From contig DASTBU010000169.1 of NCBI GenBank assembly GCA_035711845.1, forward strand, positions 1-18,134: a stretch of 18,134 nucleotides of DNA, given 5' to 3'. Numbering within the stretch: the first letter of the stretch is position 1; each line of letters begins with the position of its first letter. Position numbers and translations under genes: made by a program. The notes under the pieces were generated by a model. It searched no databases. It saw only the letters and a program-made list of their open reading frames with translations, and was not told the DNA's origin. Shown one piece after another: positions 6,268 through 14,187 of the stretch. Source of the DNA: DASTBU01 sp035711845. GTDB taxonomy: Bacteria; Acidobacteriota; Vicinamibacteria; Vicinamibacterales; 2-12-FULL-66-21.

Positions 6268-6728
6268 TCGCGGATTCGGGCCAGCAGATCGCGCGTGGAG
6301 TGACCCTTGGGATCGCCGACGATCGCGATGCGGCCGCCATACGCGAGCACGGTCGAGCGCTCCGGTACCGTGTCCACAGTGTAGTCGGTGCCCTTGCAGT
6401 GCACGTCCGGACGGAAAAGCTCGAGCAGCGGCGCGACGGTCGGTTCGGCGAAGATCGTCACGTAGTCCACGCCGCGGATGGCGGCCACGATCTCCGCGCG
6501 ATCAGCGGCCTCGAGGATCGGCCGGCCCGGCCCCTTCTCCGCGGCCGTCACATCGTCGTTCACCGCGACCATGAGCCGGTCCGCTTCCGCCGCCGCCGCC
6601 AGGAGATAGCGCGTGTGGCCGACGTGCAACAGGTCGAAGCAGCCGTTGGCAAAGGCGATGGTGCGCCCGGCTGCCCGGTCGGCCCGGACGAGGTCTACGA
6701 GCTGGTCGCGCGAGATGACAATACCCAT
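6264..6728 (-). CDS. rfaE2: D-glycero-beta-D-manno-heptose 1-phosphate adenylyltransferase
   Basis: This 154-residue enzyme activates heptose 1-phosphate with ATP to ADP-D-glycero-beta-D-manno-heptose, the donor precursor for the heptosyltransferases in this operon. It is a single nucleotidyltransferase domain: FANGCFDLLHVGH with the HxGH motif at His35-His38, a KGPGRP stretch near 65, and a C-terminal GHSTRDLLARI corresponding to the ISTT/STT motif of the cytidylyltransferase-like fold. In E. coli this activity is the C-terminal half of HldE; here it is a separate gene next to the kinase. It is preceded by a 109-bp gap containing a strong hairpin, the longest gap in the operon after the waaA-lpxK junction. 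It overlaps waaC by 4 bp. No clear ribosome site precedes ATG 6728. Confidence 0.95.
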   Translation of the reverse strand: MGIVISRDQLVDLVRADRAAGRTIAFANGCFDLLHVGHTRYLLAAAAEADRLMVAVNDDVTAAEKGPGRPILEAADRAEIVAAIRGVDYVTIFAEPTVAPLLELFRPDVHCKGTDYTVDTVPERSTVLAYGGRIAIVGDPKGHSTRDLLARIRE

Positions 6729-6774
6729 CTATTGCCGGTCTGGTCTACATCACGATAACGAATGGGGACGACCA

Positions 6775-6834
6775 CGACGATCGCGACGGCCACGACGACA
6801 TCCTGTCTGTTCGTCGCAATCGTCGCGATCGTCA
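6775..6834 (-). promoter_or_regulatory. Stem-loop between rfaE1 and rfaE2
   Basis: GACGATCGCGACG (6776-6788) and CGTCGCGATCGTC (6821-6833) form a perfect 13-bp stem. The 32-nt interior can pair further (CGACGA near 6793-6798 with TCGTCG 6811-6816). It occupies most of the 109-bp space between the kinase and adenylyltransferase genes and would form in the operon mRNA. No T tract follows. It may stabilise or process the message, or attenuate transcription; the sequence does not tell which. Confidence 0.6.
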
Positions 6835-6837
6835 CTC

Positions 6838-7863
6838 TTACGTGGCGTCGGAGACCACCGCATTCCTCAGCTCGTCGGCGCCGATCGTGGCCGTGCCCCG
6901 TTTCATGACGACGAGACCGCCCGCGTAGTTCGCGAGCCGGGCAGCCTCCTCGAAAGTTCCGCCGGCGGCCAGCGCCAGCGTCATGGTGGCGATCACGGTG
7001 TCTCCCGCGCCGGTGACGTCGGCGATCTGATCGCTCCCGAAAATCGGTAGATGCACCGTCGCGCGGCTCGGCTGGAAGATCGCCATGCCACGGCTGCCTC
7101 GCGTGATCACGATGGCGCCAGCGCGCGTGCGCTTCAGAAGCTCGCGCCCGGCCTTCTCGAGCACCCGGGGATCGTCGCCGACGCGCACGCCGAGAAGGTG
7201 CTCGACCTCCGACTCGTTCGGCGTGCACGCCGTCATGCCCCGATATCGCAGCAGCGCGTAGCGGGAATCGATCAGCACCGGCGGCTGATGGGTGCCGGGG
7301 CCGTGGAAGCGGCGGCGGGCGTGTCGAACGAGATCGGGCGTCACGAGCCCGGTCCCGTAGTCCGACACGAGCAGCGCGTCGCAGCGCGCCGCGGCCCGTA
7401 CGAGGTGCGCCTGGATCGCGCGACGATCGGCTGCTTCGAGCGTCGGGCAGGTCGCCCTGTCGATCCTGACCACCTGTTGCTTGGCCGAATGGACGCCGCC
7501 GGCGAGAATGCGCGTCTTTGCCGGTGTGCGATACCGGCGCGGCCGGAACACGCCCGTGACGTCCACGTGCCGCCGCATCACCTGCAGCACGCGGCGGCCC
7601 GACTCGTCGCGGCCGACCGCGCCGATGGACACGGGCGACCCCCCGAGTGCCGCCACGTTGCTGGCGGCATTCCCCGCCCCGCCGGGCACGATCTCCGTCG
7701 AATCGTAGTTGAGGATCAGCACCGGCGCCTCGCGCGACACGCGCGCGATCTCGCCGTAGATGAACTCGTCCACGATGATGTCGCCGAACACGGCCACCCG
7801 GACGCCCTCGAAGTCGTCGATGAGCCTGAGAAGACGGCCGGCGCCATCGGTAGGTTGCAACAT
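6838..7863 (-). CDS. rfaE1: D-glycero-beta-D-manno-heptose 7-phosphate kinase
   Basis: A 341-residue PfkB/ribokinase-family sugar kinase that phosphorylates heptose 7-phosphate at C1 to the 1,7-bisphosphate, the substrate of GmhB encoded just upstream. Visible marks are GDIIVDEFIYG near 27-37, the substrate-binding glycines GGAGNAASNVAALGG (61-75), and the ATP site and catalytic base in DVTGAGDT (282-289). It corresponds to the N-terminal half of E. coli HldE, here a free-standing protein. ATG 7863 lies 11 bp past the gmhB stop. An in-frame GTG at 7878 would overlap that stop as GTGA and add five residues; neither has a strong ribosome site, so the start is uncertain. The enzyme body and assignment are firm. 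Confidence 0.95.
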   Translation of the reverse strand: MLQPTDGAGRLLRLIDDFEGVRVAVFGDIIVDEFIYGEIARVSREAPVLILNYDSTEIVPGGAGNAASNVAALGGSPVSIGAVGRDESGRRVLQVMRRHVDVTGVFRPRRYRTPAKTRILAGGVHSAKQQVVRIDRATCPTLEAADRRAIQAHLVRAAARCDALLVSDYGTGLVTPDLVRHARRRFHGPGTHQPPVLIDSRYALLRYRGMTACTPNESEVEHLLGVRVGDDPRVLEKAGRELLKRTRAGAIVITRGSRGMAIFQPSRATVHLPIFGSDQIADVTGAGDTVIATMTLALAAGGTFEEAARLANYAGGLVVMKRGTATIGADELRNAVVSDAT

Positions 7864-7874
7864 GAATGCGGGTC

Positions 7875-8438
7875 TCACGGGTGACGCAGGATCCACGTCA
7901 CGGCCTCGATCAGATTATCCACGACGGCGGCTGGAGCGGCCGCGGATCGCGGAGCCGCCTCGTCGATCCGACCGTAACCTGTGCGGACCAGGATGCCCCG
8001 GCCACCATCAGGGGTCCCGGCTTCCAGGTCGTGCCATCGATCACCCACCGAGTAGGAACGAGCCAGGTCCAGCCCTAGCTCCCTGGCCGCGCTCCGCAAC
8101 ATTCCGGGCGCAGGCTTCCGGCACTCGCACACCTGCCGGTACGCTTCCCGGGCCCCCTGGGGATGATGGGGACAATAGTAAAACCCGTCCACGCGCGCGC
8201 CGCCGGCAGCGAGACGCGCCGCGATGTGCGCGTGCGCCTCGAGGACGAAGGATTCTTCGACGAGGCCCCGGGCCACGCCCGACTGGTTGGTCGTGATCAC
8301 GACCGCGAGTCCAGCCTGGTTCAGCAGTCGTACGGCGTCGATGCTGTAGGGATAGAACGCCAGACGCTCCAGGCGATCCAGGTAACCGGCTTCCTCGATG
8401 AGCGTCCCGTCGCGGTCGAGGAAGACAGCGGGTCTCAT
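7875..8438 (-). CDS. gmhB: D-glycero-beta-D-manno-heptose 1,7-bisphosphate 7-phosphatase
   Basis: A 187-residue HAD-superfamily phosphatase that removes the 7-phosphate between the RfaE1 and RfaE2 steps. The HAD motif I FLDRDGTL gives Asp8 and Asp10, motif II is in VITTNQSGVARG (48-58), Lys of motif III lies in CRKPAPGM, and motif IV is in GDRWHDLEA. The structural zinc site typical of GmhB is present: Cys89 and His91 in CPHHP, then Cys104 and Cys106 in CECRKP. This distinguishes it from the related histidinol-phosphate phosphatases less strictly, but the heptose neighbours settle the role. ATG 8438 overlaps the waaF stop by 4 bp (ATGA); a longer in-frame start at 8537 runs inside waaF and has no family similarity. 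Confidence 0.95.
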   Translation of the reverse strand: MRPAVFLDRDGTLIEEAGYLDRLERLAFYPYSIDAVRLLNQAGLAVVITTNQSGVARGLVEESFVLEAHAHIAARLAAGGARVDGFYYCPHHPQGAREAYRQVCECRKPAPGMLRSAARELGLDLARSYSVGDRWHDLEAGTPDGGRGILVRTGYGRIDEAAPRSAAAPAAVVDNLIEAVTWILRHP

Positions 8439-9445
8439 GGCCGCGACCCGAGGTGCCGCGAGACCGCCTGGAAAACGGAATCCACGCTGACGCCTTTCAT
8501 GCAGCGGTGATCGATCGGGCACTCTCGAAGCATGCACGGTCGGCAGAACACGGGGTGCAGCAGCACGTCGTGGTCGCCGAGAGGTGCGGTGACTCGTTCG
8601 TCGGTCGGGCCGAAGATGGCCGTGACGGGAACGCCCAGGGCGGCGGCAAGGTGCATGGCGCCGGAATCATTCGACACGAAGGCCCGGCAACGCGCAAGGA
8701 TTCCGGCAAACACGCGAAGATCTGTTCGGCCGATCAGGTTCACCACTCGGATGCCCGAAGGCAGGGCCGATTCTATCTCACGGCCGGACTCGCGATCTCC
8801 GGCAGCGCCGCCGAGGACACAGACGGCGCCGCGTTCGCGCGCGAGCCGGGCGATCAGCTCCGCGACCCTGGCGGGTGGCCATCGCTTGGCGTACCCATAC
8901 GCGGCGCCCGGCGCGAGACCGACGATGGTCGCCCCTGCCGGGACGCCCGCGTCGTCGAGCAGCGTGGCGGCCCGGGAGGCCGTGCGTGCGGTGACCGTTA
9001 CACGCGGGGGCGTACCACCGACCGGCATATCCAGACCGTGGACCAGGTTGGAGTAGTAGGTCGACTGATGCACGCGGTCGCGCGTCCTGCGCACGGCGCG
9101 CGTGAGGAGCGCCGAACGTAATCCCGCGGCGTAACCCCACCGCTGTGGAATGCCCGCGCGCCGCGCCGACCACGCCGATCGGAACGAGTTCGGCAGGAGA
9201 AGGACCGCGTCGAATCGGCCAGCGCGGAGGAGATCGCGCTCGCGGTCCGGCTCGAGCGTGATCACCTCGTTCACCGCGGCGCTGGTCTGTTCGAGAAACA
9301 GCGGCGCGACGGCAGGTATGGCCGCGACGGCGATGATCGATTGCGGGTGGGCCTGCCGGACCGCCGACATCGCGGGCAGGGCCATCACGGCGTCGCCGAG
9401 CCAGTTCGGCGCGCGAATCACCAGGCGCCCGACCTCAAACGTCAT
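8435..9445 (-). CDS. waaF: Lipopolysaccharide heptosyltransferase II (GT9)
   Basis: A 336-residue family 9 glycosyltransferase that adds the second heptose of the inner core from ADP-heptose. The N-terminus RAPNWLGDAVMALPAM is the typical WaaF form (NWLGD, with Asp18 catalytic). It is followed by LLPNSFRSAWSARRAGI, GLAPGAAYGYAKRWP in the donor domain and SNDSGAMHLAAAL. The C-terminal cysteine pattern C301-x2-C304-x4-C309-x5-C315 (CRPC...ECP...RC), ending in MKGVSVDSV, is characteristic of WaaF. ATG 9445 overlaps the end of the acyltransferase gene by 11 bp. The open frame continues far upstream to 9775, but that part is antisense-like composition inside the previous gene. Confidence 0.94.
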   Translation of the reverse strand: MTFEVGRLVIRAPNWLGDAVMALPAMSAVRQAHPQSIIAVAAIPAVAPLFLEQTSAAVNEVITLEPDRERDLLRAGRFDAVLLLPNSFRSAWSARRAGIPQRWGYAAGLRSALLTRAVRRTRDRVHQSTYYSNLVHGLDMPVGGTPPRVTVTARTASRAATLLDDAGVPAGATIVGLAPGAAYGYAKRWPPARVAELIARLARERGAVCVLGGAAGDRESGREIESALPSGIRVVNLIGRTDLRVFAGILARCRAFVSNDSGAMHLAAALGVPVTAIFGPTDERVTAPLGDHDVLLHPVFCRPCMLRECPIDHRCMKGVSVDSVFQAVSRHLGSRP

Positions 9446-10382
9446 TGCGCTGGCCGGCCGCAGGGAACATGCCGCCGACTTTCTCCCCCTTGGGTTCGAT
9501 GTCCCGCCACCGGCGGTGCATCCAGAGCCAGAGCTCCGGATAGCGACGGACGTACATCTCGAGCACGTCGGTGCAGCGCTGCGTGAACTCGCGCACCGCA
9601 TCCGGATCGTCGGCGCGCGGCGGATCGACCGCATGCTCGTAGACCATGCGGAACCGTCCATCCGGCAGCGGCAGCGCGAAGACGGGCACGACCGGTGCCC
9701 CCGTTCTGAGAGCCAGCGCTGCCAGAGCGGATGTGGTTGCAGCCGGGCGGTTGAAGAAATCGACGTACACCGCATCCGCCGACTGGATGTGCTGATCGAT
9801 CAGTACGGCAACCGCCTGGTTCGCCGCGAGCGCGCGAAGCACGCGCCTGATCGCGCCCCGCCGGTAGATGACCGAATTGCCGGTGGACTTCCGGACGCTC
9901 TCGAGCAGCGCGTGCAGCAGCGGATTGTCCAGCGGCCGCGCCAGCACCGCAATCGGCTTCAGCACCAGGGCGTGGACGAGCGCGTTGATCTCCCAGAAGC
10001 CGAAGTGCCCCGTGAAGAGGAGAACGCCCTTCCCCTGCGCGTGCGCGTTGATCACGCGCTCCTCGCCTTCGAACTCGGCCTGCGCCAGCATGCGCGTCGG
10101 CGGCATCGTGCTGAACTTCAGGAGCACCATGAGCAGGCGCCCGAAATGCGAGAACATGTCCCGCGTGATCGCCCGGCATTCCGCGTGGGTTCGCAGCGGA
10201 AAGGCCGCCTGCAGATTCCGCTCGGCCAGGCGCCGGTGCGGACCGTCGAACGTATAGAACGCCCGCCCCAGCAGCGAGCCCAGCGAGAGCACCCCCCGCA
10301 TGGGCAGAGGGCGCACGGCGGCCACGATGGACGTTACGGCAAAGTGCTCGAGACGATGCCGGAACGACGGCTGATCAGTCAC
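9435..10382 (-). CDS. Lipid A biosynthesis late acyltransferase (LpxL/HtrB family)
   Basis: A 315-residue membrane-associated acyltransferase of the LpxL/LpxM (HtrB/MsbB) family, which adds a secondary acyl chain to Kdo-lipid A. It shows the catalytic H-x4-E motif in TGHFGFWEI (His126, Glu131), a substrate segment SVIYRRGAIRRVL, VLIDQHIQ and VYVDFFNRPAATT, the last being the conserved glycine/proline-poor loop before the second half, and WLWMHRRWR near the C-terminus. An N-terminal amphipathic/hydrophobic segment (about 8-35) suits membrane attachment. GTG 10382 was chosen because it overlaps the lpxK stop by 8 bp and gives the family's usual length; no ATG is available until residue 28. Only one such enzyme lies in this window, so whether it adds the first or second chain, and which fatty acid, is open. 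Confidence 0.9.
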   Translation of the reverse strand: MTDQPSFRHRLEHFAVTSIVAAVRPLPMRGVLSLGSLLGRAFYTFDGPHRRLAERNLQAAFPLRTHAECRAITRDMFSHFGRLLMVLLKFSTMPPTRMLAQAEFEGEERVINAHAQGKGVLLFTGHFGFWEINALVHALVLKPIAVLARPLDNPLLHALLESVRKSTGNSVIYRRGAIRRVLRALAANQAVAVLIDQHIQSADAVYVDFFNRPAATTSALAALALRTGAPVVPVFALPLPDGRFRMVYEHAVDPPRADDPDAVREFTQRCTDVLEMYVRRYPELWLWMHRRWRDIEPKGEKVGGMFPAAGQRNDV

Positions 10383-11373
10383 CTGGGAGATCGCGTGCTT
10401 CGCGCAGGCTGGCGGCAAGCCAGGCCTTGAAATCTGGAAGCGGCTCAGGCTCCATTGTAAGCGGCACGAAGGCGACCGGCACCGCAAACGGCCGGTGCGG
10501 CAGCAGGCGAACGTAATCCTTCTCCGTCGTCAGGACGCAGGCAGCGCCGGATGCGCGCGCCTCGGCCATCATGCTCGCCACGTCCTTCCGCGAAAACGGA
10601 TGGTGATCGGGAAACGTGAGCCGGCGGGTCAGCGTCCGACCTGCCGACTCGAGGTGCGTGAAAAAACCCGATGGAGAGGCGATCCCCGCGACCGCGACGG
10701 CCGGGCCTTGTGGAGCGGCCTGCGCTTCCCCGAACGGTCCATCGACGAGCGGCTCCTGCATCGACCGCCGTATCGTGAACACCGGTGCCACGATGCCTGC
10801 CGACTCGATCACGACACCCGGCTCGGTGAGGATGGCATCAGCCACGATCAGCGTATCCAGAGGCTCGCGGAGCCGGCCGGACGGCAGCGTCAGCGGACGC
10901 TCGAGGTCCTCGCGTCCGACAATGACGATCTCCACATCCCGATCCAGCTGCAGGTGTTGCAGCCCATCGTCCAGGATGTGAACCGTGGCGCCGAGATGGT
11001 GCTCGGCGAGGCGGCCGGCCAGGTAGCGGTCCTCGGAGACGAGCACGCTGACACCAGGCAGTTGCCGCGCCAGCATCAGCGGCTCGTCGCCCGAGCGCGG
11101 CAGATCCGAGCGGATGCCCTCGGGATCGCGCACGACGACTACGCCGTCAACCGGCTGCGCCCGCTTGTACCCGCGGCTCAGGACGGCCGGCCGCTCGCCG
11201 TCATCCCTCAGAAGCCGCGCGATGCACGCAACTGTCGGTGTCTTGCCTCGTCCACCGACGGCCAGGTTGCCGACGCTGACGACCGGGTGGCGAAGCCGCT
11301 TCCGCCGCGCGGGATGCCCCGCGTAGTACTCGCGCCGGCGCCGCGCCACAGCCGCGTAGAGCGGGCTAATCAT
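10375..11373 (-). CDS. lpxK: Tetraacyldisaccharide 4'-kinase
   Basis: A 332-residue membrane-associated kinase that phosphorylates the 4' position of the lipid A disaccharide, producing lipid IVA just before Kdo transfer by WaaA. The P-loop is clear at about 35-47 (GNLAVGGRGKTPT), with SRGYKR shortly after, the LpxK signature DDGLQH with neighbouring acidic residues, and TTEKDYVRL near the C-terminus. ATG 11373 gives MISPLYAAVARRRREYY, the normal family start. The frame stays open to 11481, but that extension is translated heptad repeat (IQHSTLSIAM-like) and should not be annotated. No ribosome site is visible, because the repeat array A3 runs right up to the start codon. It overlaps the acyltransferase gene by 8 bp. 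Confidence 0.95.
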   Translation of the reverse strand: MISPLYAAVARRRREYYAGHPARRKRLRHPVVSVGNLAVGGRGKTPTVACIARLLRDDGERPAVLSRGYKRAQPVDGVVVVRDPEGIRSDLPRSGDEPLMLARQLPGVSVLVSEDRYLAGRLAEHHLGATVHILDDGLQHLQLDRDVEIVIVGREDLERPLTLPSGRLREPLDTLIVADAILTEPGVVIESAGIVAPVFTIRRSMQEPLVDGPFGEAQAAPQGPAVAVAGIASPSGFFTHLESAGRTLTRRLTFPDHHPFSRKDVASMMAEARASGAACVLTTEKDYVRLLPHRPFAVPVAFVPLTMEPEPLPDFKAWLAASLREARDLPGD

Positions 11374-11376
11374 GGC

Positions 11377-11552
11377 AATGCTGAGTGTTGAGTGCTGAAT
11401 GCTGAATGGATTGCTGAGTGATGAATGCTGAGTGATGAATGCGAAAGGCTGAATAGCGCATGCTCGTACTGCCCACTTCACTCTCTATGCGACGGTCCAC
11501 ATTCAGCATTCAGCATTCAGCCTTCAGCATTCCATTCAGCCTTCAGCTTTCC
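11377..11552. repeat. Heptad array A3 (inside the LPS operon, waaA-lpxK junction)
   Basis: The left block (11377-11454) consists of GCTGAAT/GATGAAT/GCTGAGT units. The right block (11500-11552) is the reverse complement, ATTCAGC/CTTCAGC units. They flank a 45-nt centre without units, in which GCGCAT (11456-11461) nearly matches ATGCG (11487-11491). The array fills the whole 162-bp gap and reaches 17 bp into waaA, where GCTGAAGGCTGA encodes its last residues and stop. It therefore lies within a transcribed operon and would form a long hairpin in the mRNA. Confidence 0.9.
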
Positions 11553-12915
11553 TGATGAAGGGCCGAACCACGGCGCCGGGCTGGTCGGGGCGCAGCAGCT
11601 CGGCCAGGACAGCGAGGGTCCGCGCGCGTGCGCCGCGGTTGGCCTCGACCAGTGCGCGGGCCGCGGCGCCGAGCCGCGCCCGTTGAACCGGATCGCGCAG
11701 GAGATCCAGCAGCACCGATTCCAGGGCGCGGCCGTCGCGAATCTGGATCGCGGCGACATTGTCCAGGAACGTGCGCGCGATCTCCGCGAAATTCTCCATG
11801 TGTGGACCAAAGACGATTGGCTTCCCGAACACAGCGGGCTCCAGGATATTGTGGCCTCCAGCATCGACGAGGCTGCCGCCGACGAACACTGCTGTGGCGA
11901 CCTGGTAGAGCTGGGCAAGCTCGCCGATTGTGTCGAGCACCACGATGTCGTGGCGCGGTTCGGAATCGACGCGCAGCTCGCTTCGCCGGGCGACGTTCCA
12001 TCCGGAGCGCCGCGCCAGGCGCTCGACCTCGTCGAACCGTTCGGGCTTGCGCGGCGCCACGATCAGCAGCGCGCTCGGCATCGTCGCACGGATCCGCTGA
12101 AAGGCATCGAGGACCGGCTCTTCCTCCCCTCGCAGGGTGCTCGCGGCGATGACGACAGGGCGATCCTGCGAAATGCGGAAGAACCGGAGCACGCGGTTCC
12201 GGCCTCGATCGCGCACGGGCTGAAGGCGGTACTGCGAGCCGTCGGAGGAGGTGTCGGACGAATCGGTCAGGTCGAGCGAATCGAACTTCAGGGATCCGGT
12301 GACCGTCACCCGCTCGGGCTCCGCGCCGATGTCGATGATCCGGCGCGCCGACTCTTCGCCCTGCATACAGAAGCGGTCGACCTGCCCGAGCACGCGCCGG
12401 AAGAAGCCGCGAGCCAGACGATACCGCGGGTACGACCGCGCCGAGATGCGCCCGTTGACCAGCACGGTTCGCACGTTCTCGCGGGCGCAGGCCCGCAGGA
12501 GGTTCGGCCAGATCTCGGTCTCCATCATGATGAACAGTCGGGGTTTCACCAGCCGGAGCGTTCTATTGACGATGAACCCGAAATCGAACGGCAGGTAGAA
12601 CACCTCGTCCACGTACTGCAGGTTCGTCCGGGCGACCTGCTGGCCCGTCATCGTCGTCGTGGAGAGGAAGAGGCGCAGGCGCGGATAGCGCTGGCGAAGC
12701 TCCGGCAGCAGCGCACGCGCGGTGAGCACCTCGCCGACCGACACCGCGTGGATCCAGATGGACTCGTCGCCGTCGAGGTTGAACGAGAGCGGCAGATATC
12801 CCAGCCGCTGGGGCAGGCTATGGATGTACTTGCGGTACCGGATCGCCTGATAGAGCAGGTACGGCGAGACCAGGACGAAAAACACCCCGATCAGCACGCT
12901 GTAGGCGAAATACAT
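11536..12915 (-). CDS. waaA: 3-deoxy-D-manno-octulosonic acid (Kdo) transferase
   Basis: A 459-residue GT30 enzyme that transfers Kdo from CMP-Kdo to lipid IVA at the inner membrane. A single N-terminal membrane anchor (about 4-22) is followed by WIHAVSVGEV, where Glu62 is the likely catalytic base, METEIWPNLL (131-140), NGRISARSYPRY, and in the second domain GGSLVDAGGHNILEP with the CMP-Kdo-binding HNxxEP motif. It is somewhat longer than the usual 410-430 residues. The extra length is mainly a Ser/Asp/Arg-rich linker at about 214-240 between the two Rossmann domains. It is the first gene of the LPS operon. There is no ribosome site before ATG 12915. Its last four residues and stop lie within heptad array A3. 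Whether it adds one, two or more Kdo cannot be told. Confidence 0.96.
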   Translation of the reverse strand: MYFAYSVLIGVFFVLVSPYLLYQAIRYRKYIHSLPQRLGYLPLSFNLDGDESIWIHAVSVGEVLTARALLPELRQRYPRLRLFLSTTTMTGQQVARTNLQYVDEVFYLPFDFGFIVNRTLRLVKPRLFIMMETEIWPNLLRACARENVRTVLVNGRISARSYPRYRLARGFFRRVLGQVDRFCMQGEESARRIIDIGAEPERVTVTGSLKFDSLDLTDSSDTSSDGSQYRLQPVRDRGRNRVLRFFRISQDRPVVIAASTLRGEEEPVLDAFQRIRATMPSALLIVAPRKPERFDEVERLARRSGWNVARRSELRVDSEPRHDIVVLDTIGELAQLYQVATAVFVGGSLVDAGGHNILEPAVFGKPIVFGPHMENFAEIARTFLDNVAAIQIRDGRALESVLLDLLRDPVQRARLGAAARALVEANRGARARTLAVLAELLRPDQPGAVVRPFIRKAEG

Positions 12916-13171
<256 letters not shown>

Positions 13172-14179
13172 ATGGCTGTGAAGGTTGGGATCAACGGGTT
13201 CGGGCGTATCGGCCGCAACATCATGCGGGCCGCCATGGGCGACAGCTCGATCGACATCGTCGCGGTCAACGACCTGACGAACGCCGCCACGCTGGCTCAT
13301 CTTCTCAAATACGACTCCATTCTCGGCAACCTGAAGGCCGAGATCTCCGCGAAGGACGACCGGATCACGGTCGATCGCGAAGAGTTCCAGGTGCTCTCCG
13401 TCAAGGATCCGGCGCAGCTCCCGTGGAAGGATTTGGGTGTGGAGGTCGTCTTCGAATCGACAGGGCTCTTCACCAAGCGCGATGATGCCGCGAAGCACGT
13501 CGCCGCCGGTGCGAAGACGGTCGTGATCACCGCGCCGGCGAAGGGACCGGACATCACCGTCGTGCTCGGGGTCAACAGCGACAAGTACGATCCGGTCAAA
13601 CACCACATCATCTCCAACGCGTCCTGCACGACCAACTGCCTGGCGCCGGTCGCGAAGGTCCTGCACGAGACGTTCGGCATCCGGAAGGGGTGGATGACGA
13701 CCGTGCACTCCTACACCAACGATCAGCAGCTGCTGGACCTGCCGCACAAGGACCTGCGGCGCGCCCGTGCCGCCGCGGTGTCGATCATTCCGACCACGAC
13801 CGGCGCCGCCACCGCGGTCGGAGAGGTGATGCCGGAGCTGAAGGGCCGCCTCGACGGCATCTCGATGCGTGTACCGACGCCAAACGTCTCGGTGGTGGAT
13901 CTGGCGGCCGTGCTCGATCGCAAGACGTCGAAGGAAGAGGTGAACGCGGCGTTCCGGAGTGCCGCGGACGGACCGCTGAAGAACATCCTCCAGTACGAGG
14001 AGGCGCCGCTCGTCTCGATCGACTTCCGCGGCAACGCGCATTCCTCGATCCTGGACTCCTCCTACACGAGCGTGATGGACGGCGACTTCGTCAAGGTCCT
14101 GTCCTGGTACGACAACGAGTGGGGCTACTCGAGCCGCTGCGTCGATCTGCTGCGCCTGATCGCGAAGAAGGGCTTCTGA
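13172..14179 (+). CDS. gap: Glyceraldehyde-3-phosphate dehydrogenase, type I
   Basis: A 335-residue phosphorylating GAPDH, converting glyceraldehyde 3-phosphate, NAD and phosphate to 1,3-bisphosphoglycerate in the cytoplasm. The NAD-binding start is INGFGRIGRN, the catalytic cysteine sits in SNASCTTNCLAPVAK, and the catalytic His is in TTVHSYTNDQ. NAD rather than NADP preference is indicated by the Asp in AVNDL and by the Leu-Pro of LDLPHKDLRRARA; in NADP-using plastid enzymes that pair is Ala-Ser. The C-terminal SWYDNEWGYSSR is standard. ATG 13172 follows GGGAGG by 8 nt; the open frame extends upstream through array B1, but that part is translated repeat. It is the first gene of the gap-pgk-tpiA set, 8 bp before pgk. 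Confidence 0.97.
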   Translation: MAVKVGINGFGRIGRNIMRAAMGDSSIDIVAVNDLTNAATLAHLLKYDSILGNLKAEISAKDDRITVDREEFQVLSVKDPAQLPWKDLGVEVVFESTGLFTKRDDAAKHVAAGAKTVVITAPAKGPDITVVLGVNSDKYDPVKHHIISNASCTTNCLAPVAKVLHETFGIRKGWMTTVHSYTNDQQLLDLPHKDLRRARAAAVSIIPTTTGAATAVGEVMPELKGRLDGISMRVPTPNVSVVDLAAVLDRKTSKEEVNAAFRSAADGPLKNILQYEEAPLVSIDFRGNAHSSILDSSYTSVMDGDFVKVLSWYDNEWGYSSRCVDLLRLIAKKGF

Positions 14180-14187
14180 GGAGGGGC

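Noticed and set aside
9150..10430. Plus-strand open frame of 426 codons opposite waaF and the acyltransferase
   Set aside because: It spans two well-supported minus-strand genes and shows no domain.
11374..11481. N-terminal extension of lpxK
   Set aside because: It is translated heptad repeat; the conserved LpxK N-terminus begins at ATG 11373.
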